64,000 nt of DNA from positions 930,001 to 994,000 of the forward strand of contig OZ037852.1 of the NCBI GenBank assembly GCA_964035575.1, given 5' to 3'. The notes beneath the pieces are model-generated. The model saw nothing but the letters and a program-made list of their open reading frames with translations, did no database searches and was not told the origin of the DNA. A program made the translations under genes and the position numbers. Shown here one piece after another: positions 1 to 11,555 of the stretch. Positions within the stretch are counted from its first letter, which is position 1; every line of letters begins with the position of its first letter. Source of the DNA: Rhynchopus sp. YZ270_cl-10 (Eukaryota > Euglenozoa > Diplonemea > Diplonemida > Diplonemidae).

Positions 1-56
1 CTGGTGTAGGTATCACCCTTTTTGTCCACAGCATTGTGCTTCTCCACTTTCTTCAT
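1..56 (-). CDS. possible start of a gene running off the window
   Basis: An open frame on the minus strand begins with ATG at 56-54 and stays open to the window edge, giving about 18 residues rich in Lys and Glu (starts MKKVEKHNAVDKKGD). It lies about 100 bp downstream of the stop of the cyclase-like receptor, a normal gene spacing here. A second ATG pair at 75-70 opens a different frame that soon stops. It could equally be non-coding or an internal exon. Product unknown. Confidence 0.25.
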   Translation of the reverse strand, partial: MKKVEKHNAVDKKGDTYT

Positions 57-152
57 TTCGAGCAGCACCCATCATAGGAGGCGGGGGTGTTTTTATCCCT
101 CTTTTTTGAGAGGATTTTGGCACAAAGCATTCAAGAGGGAACAAAAGAGTTG

Positions 153-3100
153 TTAATGGAAGACAAGAGGGTACGGTGCAAATTCAGTCTCAGCAGCCTT
201 CTGGAACCGCATGAAGGTGGGACTGGAGGTGTCGATGTTGTGCTCTGCCTCGCTGTCGTGGCATTTCTCCTGGTGGTGGTTGGGAGGGGAAGGTTGAATG
301 GATGAAAGGTGTACCCAGCAATAATTTGTCAAATACCCGCTAGTATACATTCAATCAAGTCAACAGAACACACGACAGGGTGTAACGGATCTCCCTTCTT
401 AAAATTTGTTTGATTTTTGGCTATTACAGGATAGCAATCACGATTCTACACGCATGCGAACAAAGAGAAGTTGAAAGGCAAGCGCAACAAAAAAAACAAC
501 AACAAAAACAAAAGGAAATAACGATACAGCATTATCCATAATAGTTTTCCCTTGGAGGTAATGAACACAGACAAGAAACGTTGGTACGATTATTTTCTCA
601 CTTTGAGAATAGCAAAGAAAACTTGAACCATGTGTCCCCAAAAGTAAAATGGTACCCATCCCGAGCATACCTTTGCAGTGCCATCAATGATGCCGGCGGC
701 CCATTTGTTCCACGCGGCCCAGACGTCCTTCTTGGCGCCCTGCTGGAGTTCGTACATCCACTCATCGCCTGCAGCACCCTTCTTCTTCTTCACCTCGAAG
801 ACGCGGATGGCTGTGTGTAGACGCTTCGGGAAGAGGATCTCGTCCACGATGCGCACGCAGTATGAGTACTGTGCCTCCTCAAACACAGAGTTGCACATCA
901 TCTGCGAGAGGTCAAACTTGCGTGCGTAGCGTTCCAGGGCAATGCACCATGCAGGCACACTTGACATGAAGGAGAACCGACGCATCACCATGGTACCCAT
1001 ATTCCCCACACGCCCATCGCCAGCCGCAACCGCAGAGGACATCTTCAGGCCAAGCTTCGCACACCCTTCCGTAATGTCAAACAGAGCCTGGCAAGCCATC
1101 ACCTTGAAGTTCCCGCACACCCGTGCAGCGTTGAAGGACGCCGAGAAGCGGTCCCCACAGAACACCTCAGCAATTCCCTTGCACGTCATGAACGTCGTTA
1201 CCGTCACATCCAGAAGCTGTGCATGCATCTGGAGCAGAGCGGATTCGGAGAGTTTGCTTGTCATCTCGGACCAACCCTTGACGTTCAGAGTGCCAAAGGC
1301 GAAGCGCTTGTGGATGAGGCTGCACTCCAGCTCGTTGCGCATTCTCCCATGCGCAGACAGTACAGACGAGGACGACGCCGACAACGGTGCTGTGCCGTTG
1401 CGCTGTTGTGAGCCCTTCTGCGAGCCAGACCCCGAGCGGTGGCTTCTTGCTGCCGAGGAGGGCACCGAGTCCTCTGGCATCGTGCCAGCAGAGGTGTAGT
1501 CAAGCTTGAGCGACTGCGGCATGTAGGATTTGAAGTAGACAAGGTTCTCAAGCATGAGCACCATGCTTTTGTTCATGGCACGCAGTTCAGTGATTCTAGA
1601 CGTCCCCACAGGGACCTGGTCAATCTGCATGGCCGCAGCTTGCTTCATCACGATGGCAGTGTGTACAAATGGTTGCGTCAGAGCAAAGTTGAAAATCAAG
1701 AACACAAGAATTGCGACCATCACAATGGCAATCGTGATCATAATTGACTCTACAGACTTCTCGTTCAGCTCCTTTCTCACGTTGCTTTCGACGATGCGAA
1801 GCTCCTCGCTGGTGCGTGCGTTCCTCTTGTACACTTCGTCCATCACTGCCCCCTCGGGGATGATCGCTCCAAACGAAAAGTTGAGACCAAGTCTCTCCCC
1901 CATGTTGTTTGTAATCGTCGCGTAGTACTTTTTGCTTGGGACTTCACGCACAAACGCACCGTTGTGGATGGACCTGGCTTCTGCTTCGCTGAGTGACATA
2001 CGGTACATGCGGATGTCATACATGCGTCCCTTGAACCCATGCCCAATCACGTACGGGTGTTTGTGCTCGTATCCAGTCTGTCTGTCGCCGTAGTACTTGC
2101 CGGTGGAGTGCAGCGTCCCGTTGATGAACACGGAACAATAGGGGAACGCAGGGTCGGAGGCCTGTGACCCGTTGAACTGGTTCCACACTGCGGTGATAGT
2201 TGTCCACGAGTTGAGCGGGAGCGATGTGTCGAGTTCCTTTGTCACACACGCCATATCCAGCGGTCTGATCTTCAGCACCCCGTTTGCAAATATTTCGACA
2301 TTTTTGCGTCCATGCAACCTGTCGGAAAAGAGGAGAGGCGACTCGTGCCCTGCGTAGCTCTCATGTGGGTTCACTTTGATGGAGATGGAGAACTCAAACG
2401 TACGTCTCCCTGTGAACGGGTAGCTCAGCTTGCAGGGGCGCACACCGGTTTCGTCAGCGATGCAGACAGTTCCATCTGGGAGTGTGGTTGTGGTGTTGTA
2501 GAACCACTGCCTGTTCGTATATGGGTTTTCTGTGTGCGTCGTCTCAACAACCTCGGGGTCGCGGATGGTCAGGTTGTGGTACAGATTCAGCGTGTTGTCA
2601 CCCATGAACTGGATGACGTTTGCCTTCGCGTTGCTGTCGTAACCAAGGCACGCCCCACCGCAGGACCCTCCAAGCATCTCAAGGTGCAAGCCGTCTCTCT
2701 CGAGGTCTTGGATCTTGCCGCCAGAAACACCAATGACGCCAACGACTAGCCTCTTCTGGTCTTTGTCGTTTTGGTCGTAGTATTCAGCCTGGTCGAAAAC
2801 ACCGACAATGCCATGCCATCCACCCCTCTTCGTCACGTACGAAGCCATAGCAGCAAGGCGTGGCCGCGCCGACTCGTGGAGGGTGGCCATCCTGAAGGAG
2901 TTTTCGTTCTCGCGGATCGAGTAAGAACCACGGCTCCCGTGGTAGTCGAAGTTTGTGTATGCCACCATCCGGTCGGTGGCTCGCACACAGAAGATCTCGA
3001 GGCCACTGTCTTTCAGGAACTCATCCCTCCAGATTGAACCCGTGAGGCCGATAGGGACGTCGTGCGCGACGACACCTCTAAAGGTTCCGGCCAGGTTCCT

Positions 3101-5263
3101 GATGGGTGTGGACACGGAAAGGAATCCGTATGAGTCATTGTGCAGGCGTTCCGCGTAGTTGTAGAACGGGTGGGTCTGAGTGAGCATAGTCCAGTTGTAA
3201 GTCCCGCGCCCCAGAGAGGACGCATATTCGAGGGGGCTGCCGATCTGCTTCCCTTCATATCCACCGAGGAAGTGGCAGCCGTCGAAGCGAGCTTTGGGAA
3301 TGTAGTCTAATGAAGTATACCCGCCACTTCCATCGGGTGCACCATACTCGTAGTCAGAGTACGAGCCGTCATTTGAGGTGGCAACAGAAGGGTGTCCATT
3401 GGCAGGCTGTTCGGAGGTGACAAACCCCCAGATGTCACCGTAGAAGTTGTTTGTAGTGCACACTCGGAAACCACCACGAAGCTGTCCGTTGTCCGCAGCG
3501 TAAAACTTCCCAAGCATCAACAAAAACGGTGCCTTGAATGACGCCCACGTCCCGTCGTAACCCTGGTAAAGCATTGCCGCAAAGTTCGCATAGTACTGAT
3601 GTCTATTCAGAATCGTATTCATTTCCTGCGTCGCCATGTTCACGGTGATGCCGCGTAACTTCCTAGTCAGGTCTATTGTGTTTTCCTTATCGTTCAGCGC
3701 TGAAGCTGTGGTCGCCGTTTCCCACCCTTCAAGCGCAGCGTCAGTTGAATCCACTGCTGCTTCGTACGTAAGGCGGAAGGCGACAATGGCGACGACGACC
3801 AGCAGCGTAACGGAGATTCCGGTGCTCGCGACCACCAAGGGGATGGTGAAGCCCTTGTCCTGTCTGGGGAGGGACTCGCTTGTCTTCGTGTGGTATACAA
3901 CCAGCCCCACCACGGCTGCCACACATATAACAATCGCCGCGATCGAAATGATTGTGGCAGTGGTGAGTGATTCGGAGTTCTCTTCGGGAAGGGGCTTCTC
4001 CGGCTTCGGGAGCACAGGCATTTCAGGAATGAATTTGGGAACACGCACCTCGCCTCCGTCAAGAACGTACCCAACCCCAGCCATCGTGCGTGCATTCTTA
4101 TTAACGTAGGCAGACAGCCTCACGGTGTCGCTGTAAGTGATGTGGTGCACCGAGATGTTGGTGACAAACTTGGAGTACCCGTAAACCCTGTCATCGTGCG
4201 AACTCGACGTTCCACGAAGGAACAGCACAAACATCTTGACACCGTGCTTCTGTGCGTACAGCACAGACTTGAAGGGGGTGCACTTCATCCCCCAAGGCGA
4301 GAACACAATCTTTCCGGCCAGACCTGCGTAGTCAGACTCGGCACAACCACCGCCTGGAAGCCATGCTGCGAGGACCAGCTCGTCTACAGCAGGGAGGAAC
4401 GGCAGCTTGTGGACGTTTTGGTACAGCGTTGTCTCCTTTCTTGGTAGAAGCCCGTTGCCCCACAGGCAGATGCTTGTGTTTCCAGACTTGGTCGTGTTTG
4501 GAAAGAAGACTTCCAGTGGACAAGCAGCACACTGCTCGAATGACGGCTTGTCTCCTTCTTCCAAGGAACAGACAATTTTTTTTCCAGCCGGACATGGGCC
4601 TAGATCTGTTTTATAGATTGGGTCGGGTTTGGGTGTGGGCACACAACGATGCTTCAGCTTTCCAATAATCTTTTCACCCTTTGTATATGCGTCAACGAGC
4701 ATGTCCCCCATGTGTCTGTTCATTCTGAAGGAGCTGAAGTTTTCGAGGCCCTCAGAGAGGCCTGATATGGAGTTGGTTGCGTACTCGTAGGCAGAGTCGA
4801 TGATTCCACCGACGACAGCACCGCTTTGCTTTGCGTGGAACATCTTTGTATTGAACTTGCAGGAACCTCTCTTCACGAGGGTCAGCGTTCCTGTGTAGTT
4901 CTTTCCCCCGACGGCGAAGTCTGGCAACGCACAGCCACGCTGACTGCGGGATACAATAGAATCATTTCCGGCGATAACGACTTCAAGGGGCACGTCGTTG
5001 TACTTGTTGAACAGGTCCATCGACGAGCTCGGCAGGTACGGCATGAACGTCTGCTCGCGAACGCACACACTCTCCTGCAGGTACGCCGGTTCAAGGATTT
5101 CGAACACCAAGGGGCAGTGTGAATAGAGACAGCTCTCCACAACCTGCTCGTGGCTCAGAGTCCCAACCCCCTGCAGCTTCCCGCAGCACGAAAAAGGCCC
5201 CATCCCACACTGCGGGTCTCCAGCCAGACTCAGTGCAACCACTCCCAGCCAGAGACTTGCCAT
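153..5263 (-). CDS. receptor-type protein with PA, Cache, LamG and degenerate class III cyclase domains
   Basis: Two exons, 671-5263 and 153-269, give about 1569 residues; the 401-bp intron starts GTATGC, ends CACCAG and splices in phase 0. A signal peptide (1-15) is followed by a protease-associated domain (about 75-205) and a second PA-like region (about 290-400). Two membrane segments (about 433-456 and 471-495) precede a Cache-type ligand domain (about 535-850) and a LamG/pentraxin-like lectin domain (about 950-1100). A third membrane segment (1173-1196) leads through a HAMP-like linker and an FKSYMPQ motif to a class III cyclase-like domain (about 1312-1495). In that domain the first metal-binding Asp position appears to be Asn (NVKGW, 1327-1331), while GDRF (1370-1373) keeps the second. 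It is therefore probably a sensor with weak or no cyclase activity. The layout recalls kinetoplastid receptor cyclases. The intron carries SLR-A and a weak SLR-E copy. Confidence 0.88.
406..447 (-). repeat. SLR-A copy in the receptor intron
   Basis: Diverged copy of the stem-loop repeat with arms CTAT and ATAG. It lies in the intron of the cyclase-like receptor, sense to the gene. A weak SLR-E-like stretch follows at 464-488. Confidence 0.55.
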
Positions 5264-5614
5264 CTTGGGGAGCCTGGGTGCTACCTTGCACCCAAAAAAA
5301 GAGGGGCTATTAGTGTACCGTTTTCTGTGAAGGCAGGAAGTGTGGAGTGCGCCCTTATGAAGTCAAACGGCGTTCGGTTTGGTCAGCACCCTGCTGTCCA
5401 TCGTGCCGCTTCCCTCGCAGGGAGAATGAGAGCATGCGGGATGCATGATTTGCATTGAAACCTTCTCTCTACCACCCCTCTTCACAACCAGACTAGGTTT
5501 GGTTATCTGCCAAACGCAATCTTGACAACGATGACAACCCTGCACATCAACAGAACACCCCCCATACACCCACAACCACCCACAGGGAGCTACACCCAGT
5601 ACGGAGCACCGCTT

Positions 5615-5687
5615 TCTCAAGCCTCTCAAGCCTCTCAAGCCTCTCAAGCCTCTCAAGCCTCTCAAGCCTCTCAAGCCTCTCAAGCCT
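5615..5687. repeat. 9-bp minisatellite, unit CTCTCAAGC
   Basis: About eight head-to-tail units of CTCTCAAGC. Because 9 is a multiple of 3, every frame stays open and spurious Ser-Gln-Ala or Gly-Leu-Arg repeat proteins appear. The unit is closely related to the larger array at 5950-6164. Confidence 0.95.
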
Positions 5688-5949
5688 TCACAACTTCACA
5701 ACCACCACTCCCAGGCGTTTCTGCCTTGCGCTCTCCTCCCAAGCCTCTCATTTCCCGTGTCGACGTAATGAACCCTACTACACATACACACCAACCCCCA
5801 CCCCCCATAAAACCTTCCTCCACAAACCCCGCCCACCCGCATGGAAGTGAGCAACCATCTCCCCACCCCCAGCATCATCTGTACGCCTATTCCCATAGAG
5901 CAAACCCTAGCGGTAGGCCTCCTTAGGTAGGGGAGTGCAAGCACATCGA

Positions 5950-6164
5950 CCCTCTCAACCCTCTCAGCCCTCTCAGCCCTCTCAGCCCTCTCAGCCCTCT
6001 CAGCCCTCTCAGCCCTCTCAGCCCTCTCAGCCCTCTCAGCCCTCTCAGCCCTCTCAGCCCTCTCAGCCCTCTCAGCCCTCTCAGCCCTCTCAGCCCTCTC
6101 AGCCCTCTCAGCCCTCTCAGCCCTCTCAGCCCTCTCAGCCCTCTCAGCCCTCTCAGCCCTCTTC
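5950..6164. repeat. 9-bp minisatellite, unit CTCTCAGCC
   Basis: About 24 near-perfect units of CTCTCAGCC. The unit differs from the array 260 bp away by two bases, so the two arrays probably share an origin and expanded separately. Confidence 0.95.
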
Positions 6165-7483
6165 CATTCGAAGACAACCTTACAGAGACAAACGCGGGGA
6201 GAGAGATCGAGAGGGGAAAAGCATTGTTGTCTTTCGACACTACCCAGAATAGCTAATGCCGAGAAAGGCGTTGAGAAACCCTACACCTCGCATGCTTCAT
6301 CACCTTGATCACCTCCCTCCCCCTCCCACAGACACACACAACGGACCAGTGAACGGGGTACTACTAGTGAACTACTAGTAACGACTAATGGCTAAGTCTA
6401 CGTATGATATCGTAAAAATAGTCGTAAAACAGTAGTCATTTGGGTTAGTAGCACTACTGGTAGTCCGGCAGTCCCTCTGACCAGTCCGCCGTGCATTGTC
6501 GTTGAAGATACCCCCCGCTTAACCTCCCCCCCAACCCTCAAAGAGCGATCCTCCACTATCGCAAAACTTTGATGCCAAAACACACATCATAGAAACTCCC
6601 CCCAGGCACCGTGCACTACACCCCCCCCCCCTCCTACGTCGCTGGCATGGACGCATACTGTACTTCAGAAAATCACCACAGACATCAAAAACTCTCCGTT
6701 CCCTTCTTTTATCGAAGCCGATGCACAGGGAGCAAAGCAGACAACGTTCCCCTCACCATTCGGCACTCTCTGAAATCAGACCAAAGGCGAATCCCTAGCA
6801 CCTAGCACACCAGGGGTAATGCACCACATAGAAGAGATGAGGTCATAACCCATAAGGGTGTACCCGATGCCCCCCCTACCCACCCCAACCCCCTTTTACA
6901 GCAAAAAGACAATTCATCCATCAACGGTACACCAGGCTGGATCACTCTCACAACCTCCACAGAAAGTTGCGGGGAAACATTGAGGCGCAGTTCCTTCAAT
7001 ACCCCACCTGCCGAATGCACTCTGCGAGATGGGTTGGTTGTCCGAAGGAGACATCAAATGCCAGAAGAAGCGGCTGTGTCCTCCATCCTCCTGTACACAG
7101 TGCCACCACCACCACCATCATCTGCCTCTGAGAATTTGCCCCTCGTTTGCTGTTGACAAATCCGTAGAATTAAATTGGTGCTAGCTGGCGCACTCTGCAC
7201 TATACATTTTTTTTACCAACCACCCTCATACCCAAAAGGTATACACTCTGTAAACTTACAGAATGGCAGATACACTTTTTTTAGTTTTTAGTTTTTACGT
7301 TCATTATCTCCTCTTTTTCTCGTTAACTCCCCATCCCCTTAAACCCGCCCAAATCCACCCCCATAGCTGAGGTTAAACCCCCCTTTTTTGAGCCTTTTTC
7401 TCCAGATCGACACATTAAAATTCATATCCTTTCAGGAGAACAGAAACCATTTTGAAAAAAAATCTAGAAAAATGGGTTTTTTT

Positions 7484-7905
7484 TCATTCCTCTTTGTTGG
7501 GTTGCGGAAATGAAAGGAAAAAGTGTGCGAAACTGAAGAGGAGAACCCACCATGCAGCAGAGAGCGGGTATGTGAACAGCGGGAGTGCGGCAGCCTCCAC
7601 GAGGAGGAGGAGAACGTGGCTGGGGGGGATGTGTTGCTTCTGCCCTGTGGGTTGTCTGGTCTGCAACCTATGCATGGCAACCGTACCGAGGAAGGCAAGG
7701 CTGAGAAACGCTGTGCAGAACATATCATCGTAGTGCCTCCCTGCAACGGCCGACACCACAGCCGTGCACAACACCACACCACATGCCACGTTCACATGCG
7801 TCGCCACCCACCCCCCATTCGAACACACCAACCGCCACACCACCACCCCCACGGCAGGCACCACACTATGCACCAACCCACACCAAGCCAAACACAGCGA
7901 CAACC
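7484..7905 (-). CDS. possible terminal exon of a polytopic membrane protein
   Basis: The minus strand has a strong acceptor-like site (T-rich tract then ACAG) next to 7905, followed by an open frame to a TGA at 7484-7486. The roughly 140 residues contain about four hydrophobic segments separated by short polar loops with charged residues. No family is recognised and no matching upstream exon was found, although the DNA beyond 7905 is full of the intron-type repeats. It could be a chance frame in GC-rich DNA; the open frame upstream of 7905 is low-complexity poly-Phe and is not taken as coding. Confidence 0.3.
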
Positions 7906-8199
7906 CTGTAAAAAAAAAAAAGAAGAAAAATTGGTGTGGCCGACGACCCCAAAATAGCACAAAATAGCACCTCCCTTCAGCCGCACCAAAAAATCCAGAT
8001 GCCCAGAATAGCAGAAAATAGCACCCCCTTTCAGCCGCACCAAAAATTGCATTGGAATTCACAACAGAAGGCAACCCAAGAAATGCGGTGTCCCCTTACC
8101 ATGCAGCAAACCCAGGGTTCCAGCAAAAAAAAATCCCAAGACCTAATAAAAAAAACCCATAAAAACTGCTCCCGCTAAGGAAAAAACCGGTCATGAAAC

Positions 8200-8275
8200 T
8201 TGAATTAAACAGCCTATACAAAGCCCTCTCGTGACAGTGTACTTTGGTGCAATGACCGGTGTGTGCGGACCCCAG
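8200..8275 (-). repeat. SLR-B copy
   Basis: Carries the CCCTCTCGTG segment, then a diverged second hairpin with arms GTGCA and TGTGC around ATGACCGG. Confidence 0.7.
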
Positions 8276-8507
8276 ACATGTGCCAATCCTTGAGGACACG
8301 CAACATAGCTCAATCCTGATGAACTGGAAAGGGAGCCAGCTGGCCCTGCAGCCAACGAAGGAAATTGGAGGACAGAAAACAGAGGATCTTCTGATGATGA
8401 ACAATAAAAGGTGCTCTTGCTTTGGGAAAGGGTAAGGGAGGAAAGGAGGGAAGGGGGGTATCTTTTTTTCTCCAGTTTCGTTTTTTTTTTTTTGGGGGGG
8501 GGAATTT

Positions 8508-8557
8508 TGTTTGATTTTTTTTTAGACTACTATCACAGGACAGCAGCTACGATTTTT
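8508..8557 (-). repeat. SLR-A copy
   Basis: TTTGATTTTT lead, then arms CTATC and GACAG (one mismatch) and the CAGC-ACGATTTTT tail typical of the family. Confidence 0.75.
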
Positions 8558-8777
8558 TTTTCTTCGCAGGATCCTTTTAGGAAATCAAAGAAAGGCGTCG
8601 AAGATGAATGTGCTTCTTGTGAACACCCGTCTAAAAAAAAAGGGTGTGGCGTTGATAAACATGAAAAAAGGGCGTCTGGTAAGACAAAAGGGCATGTTGT
8701 GGCACAGCCGCTTCCACGAAAGCCGTTGTGTGGATCAGAGGTTTGTACAGCGTGGTTGCTGTTTTTTCTTTTTCTTT

Positions 8778-8829
8778 TGAAATTAACGGGATTAGTGTAG
8801 ACACCCGAGGATGCGTCCCACTAGTTGGC
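8778..8829 (-). repeat. SLR-C copy
   Basis: Contains TTAGTGTAGACACCCGAGG, with the closing arm changed to CACTAGT, which still pairs with ATTAGTG. Confidence 0.75.
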
Positions 8830-8920
8830 TCTTTTTAAGAAATTTTCTTTTTTGCGATGATACAAAAGGCATTCTGGCCCTTGTTTTGCAAAAAAAAAAA
8901 GGCGGTAAAAAAAAGAAGAA

Positions 8921-8970
8921 GTTTGTTTGATTTTAGACTACTATCATAGGATAGCAGCGACGTTTTTTTT
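8921..8970 (-). repeat. SLR-A copy
   Basis: Well-conserved copy with arms CTATC and GATAG around ATAG. It directly precedes an SLR-C copy. Confidence 0.8.
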
Positions 8971-8973
8971 TTT

Positions 8974-9028
8974 GAAAATTGGTTGCACCCGTTAGTGTAG
9001 ACACCCGAGGATGAGCTCCACTATACTT
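8974..9028 (-). repeat. SLR-C copy
   Basis: Well-conserved copy: GTTAGTGTAGACACCCGAGG, then the closing arm CACTATAC. Confidence 0.8.
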
Positions 9029-9065
9029 TTTCTTCGCAGGACCCAAAGAAAAAGAAGAACAAAAT

Positions 9066-9105
9066 TGTAAGATAAATCTAAGGCTCTTGTACTTAGTCAC
9101 TTCAG
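9066..9105 (-). repeat. SLR-D copy
   Basis: Diverged hairpin copy. On the sense strand the TGACTAAG arm and the CTTAG arm remain. Confidence 0.65.
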
Positions 9106-9147
9106 AAATGGTGTCGTAACTTAGGTGTTGCGTTAAAAAAAGGTAGA

Positions 9148-9263
9148 GTTGAAATACAAAGCCCTCTCGTGAACAGTGTACCTTTGGTATATGACCGGCT
9201 GTACCGGGGGTGGACACCCAACCATGCAGTCCTACAATCCATTTTGTGGTTTTACATCTGATA
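9148..9263 (-). repeat. SLR-B copy, long form
   Basis: About 116 bp. The first stem is CAAAG/CTTTG, the second GGTATA/TGTACC around TGACCGGC, then a tail ending TTTTACATCTGATA. It is almost identical to the copy at 10431-10536, so one of them is recent. Confidence 0.85.
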
Positions 9264-9287
9264 ACTAAAATTGTGGGGGGAGAAAAA

Positions 9288-9336
9288 GTTGTTTGACTTT
9301 AGACTACTATCTCACGGGGTAGCAACCACGATTTTT
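9288..9336 (-). repeat. SLR-A copy
   Basis: Arms CTATC and GGTAG pair with one G-U wobble around TCACGG. The AAAAAGTTG lead is present. Confidence 0.75.
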
Positions 9337-9572
9337 CTTCACAGAATCCTTCATTTAAAAAAAAAATAAAACACAAAAGACTTTACATGACACACTTCGG
9401 TTTCGGTAACACCAACAAAGATAAAAAAAAGGGAGGGACAAACAAAGAAGAAGAGGGAAGAGAAAAAGGATCGCAGTTACATTTTCTTGCAACGACAAAA
9501 ATAAAAATCACAGTGTCAAAAAAAGGGTGCAGAGAGTCCCATTCAGCGAAACAAAGAAAAAAAGGGATTCTA

Positions 9573-9602
9573 AGGATAAACCTAAGCCCTTAGCCACCTT
9601 GA
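9573..9602 (-). repeat. SLR-D copy, shortened
   Basis: Arms CCTAAG and CTTAG are retained but the CCTCTCGTG loop is shortened. Confidence 0.6.
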
Positions 9603-10430
9603 AAACAAGATGTTTGGAAAACTCTGATCGGATCCTCTTTTCTTTTGTACAAAATGATGACAGTACACCTCAAAAATTTGAGAGATAGATGCTCCAGGTG
9701 TACACAAATAACGTATACAAACATCACATTGCTATCAAAAAGGAGAACCCTAACAAAAGATGGATGCCATTAGTATTTCTCGTGCACACACATCTTTTAA
9801 AAAACGGGTAAAGTGTCAACGGCGTTGATAATGGGACACTGATACATGGTGTGGTCTCATGATGCACAGAAACATGCCTGGGGCCTTTTTTTTTTGTATG
9901 GAAACTGATGAGCAGGACTTTAGTTTTATTTCATTTCTTGACTGAAAAAAATGGCGTTGGTGCATTCAGGCAGCGCGTTGCAAAATTTAAAAAAAAAAAA
10001 AAGGTGACGACCCACATGCTGACCATCTATAGGCTGACTGTCGCCATTATCAAAAAAAGCTAAAAGAGAAGTTGAAAGCGCAAAAAAAGCTATAAAAAAA
10101 TATGGGGATTTTTCACGCATTTTTTTCTGCGGGTTGGAGGTATCAAATGAGACACCTTAACGAACGCAAACTTATGAACATGGGAAGGGAGGGGGGGATA
10201 TAAACGACTCCAACATTGTATAAACTTATCACACCCGGTGAGTAACTATGTTGGCACAGTACTGATGGTGCTGCTAATGGGAGATTGGAAGATGCCCAAC
10301 ACTAGCCTGTCCCAGCATCTTTTAACGCACCACAGTGCGCTGTTGGATTCGCAACGTTAGTACACTCTCAACATATTTACTGTCGTACGGTTTCCCCCGA
10401 AAGAATAAGATACGCGTGGTTTAAAAAGTT

Positions 10431-10536
10431 GGCTGAAATACAAAGCCCTCTCGTGAACAGTGTACCTTTGGTATATGACCGGCTGTACCGGGGATGAACC
10501 CCCAACCATGCAGTCCTACAATCCATTTCGTGGTTA
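10431..10536 (-). repeat. SLR-B copy, long form
   Basis: Near-identical to 9148-9263 across stems, loops and the tail reading AACCATGCAGTCC. Confidence 0.85.
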
Positions 10537-11045
10537 AAAAGCACAGTGTCCTGACCATCATCCACCCCCTCTCTTTTAGTACGTTTTTGTTGATTGTTTT
10601 CTAAAAAAAAGGTTTTTTTCTTATGTCGATTTATTTCGTTCCGTTTCGGTATTAGTTGCATTCTTTTTTTGTTCTTGGTGAATTGTTGTCATAGCGTAGC
10701 TCCTGTCTCGTAAGCTCCGCTGTTAGACGCTTTTTTGTGACCAACAGTGACACACTGAAAGCCTCGATAACAGATCAACGATTTGCTCGAAGGGGGAAGG
10801 GGTACTTAGAAGTATACAGACGGCACACCTCACCCAGAGTGTGGCAAAGATGCGTTCACTAGGAAACTCTGGTCTGACCCTTCTTTTTGCCTTTTGCTTT
10901 AACCTTTCCGACCACGTGCACAGTACGGTAACCTTGTACACCGTAATAAAAGTGCACCGTAATTTAATTTCTGGTATTTTTTAAACCCCTGTAAAATGGC
11001 TTGGTGCGTGGAGGGGTACAGGGTATGAATCAGGGGGGGGCACCT

Positions 11046-11254
11046 AACAAAGTTCTGTTGATGATACAGAATTTTTTTTGAAAACGAGTGGGGAAAGTTT
11101 CGTTGAGTGGTTCAGACCCGTTCTGCTTGTCAAAAAACATCGGGGAAAGATATGGAGAGGTGAGTGCTCAAACGTCCCAAAAAAGTCAAAATCGAGTGGG
11201 GGAAAAAGAAGTAGCGTACCGTGCGCCTGCGGCGCAAGCATGTATCCCACTCTT
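11046..11254 (-). repeat. SLR-F copy 1 of about 200 bp
   Basis: Matches 35683-35905 over most of its length, including AGTGGTTCAGACCCGTTCT, GATATGGAGAGGTGAGTGCT and a perfect hairpin GCGCC-TGC-GGCGC near its right end. Same orientation as the other copy. Confidence 0.8.
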
Positions 11255-11555
11255 CCCATGACCTAGTTTGGCTGCAACAAAAATGCAATTTTAAGCGCAA
11301 TTTGTTGAACCTTTTGGGTGCCATGACCGCTGTTTACTGATAAGAAGGCTGCCACCCACTACGGCTTGTGGACGGCCACCTGCACCGGACACCAAAGAGT
11401 ACTATGTCGAGCCTGGCGAGAAGGATCCCCAAACCGGGTTTTCAAAACCGGTAAACCGGCATATTAAACTCCCGGGTGGCATCAATAGAACTTTTTCAAA
11501 ACTCAAAATTTGTGAGAAAGCTTGATGTTCCTTGATCCTAAGCGCGGCTGTGGGT

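Larger units (their letters stand above)
5264..7483. other. gene-poor stretch with minisatellites
   Basis: No coding region recognised. Apart from the two 9-bp arrays it holds pyrimidine-rich and C-rich DNA. The pyrimidine tract directly before 5263 may serve the receptor's 5' end. An open plus-strand stretch at about 6895-7150 encodes nothing familiar. Confidence 0.6.
7906..11545. other. repeat field, no gene recognised
   Basis: A/T-run-rich DNA holding at least eleven SLR copies of families A, B, C and D plus one SLR-F copy, all in the same orientation. In annotated genes these repeats sit in introns, so this may be intronic DNA of an unrecognised minus-strand gene. No convincing exon was found. 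Confidence 0.5.

Noticed and set aside
5522-6252. Long open frames coding for Ser-Gln-Ala/Pro or Gly-Leu-Arg repeats
   Set aside because: They come from 9-bp minisatellites, which keep all frames open on both strands; there is no gene-like sequence outside the arrays.
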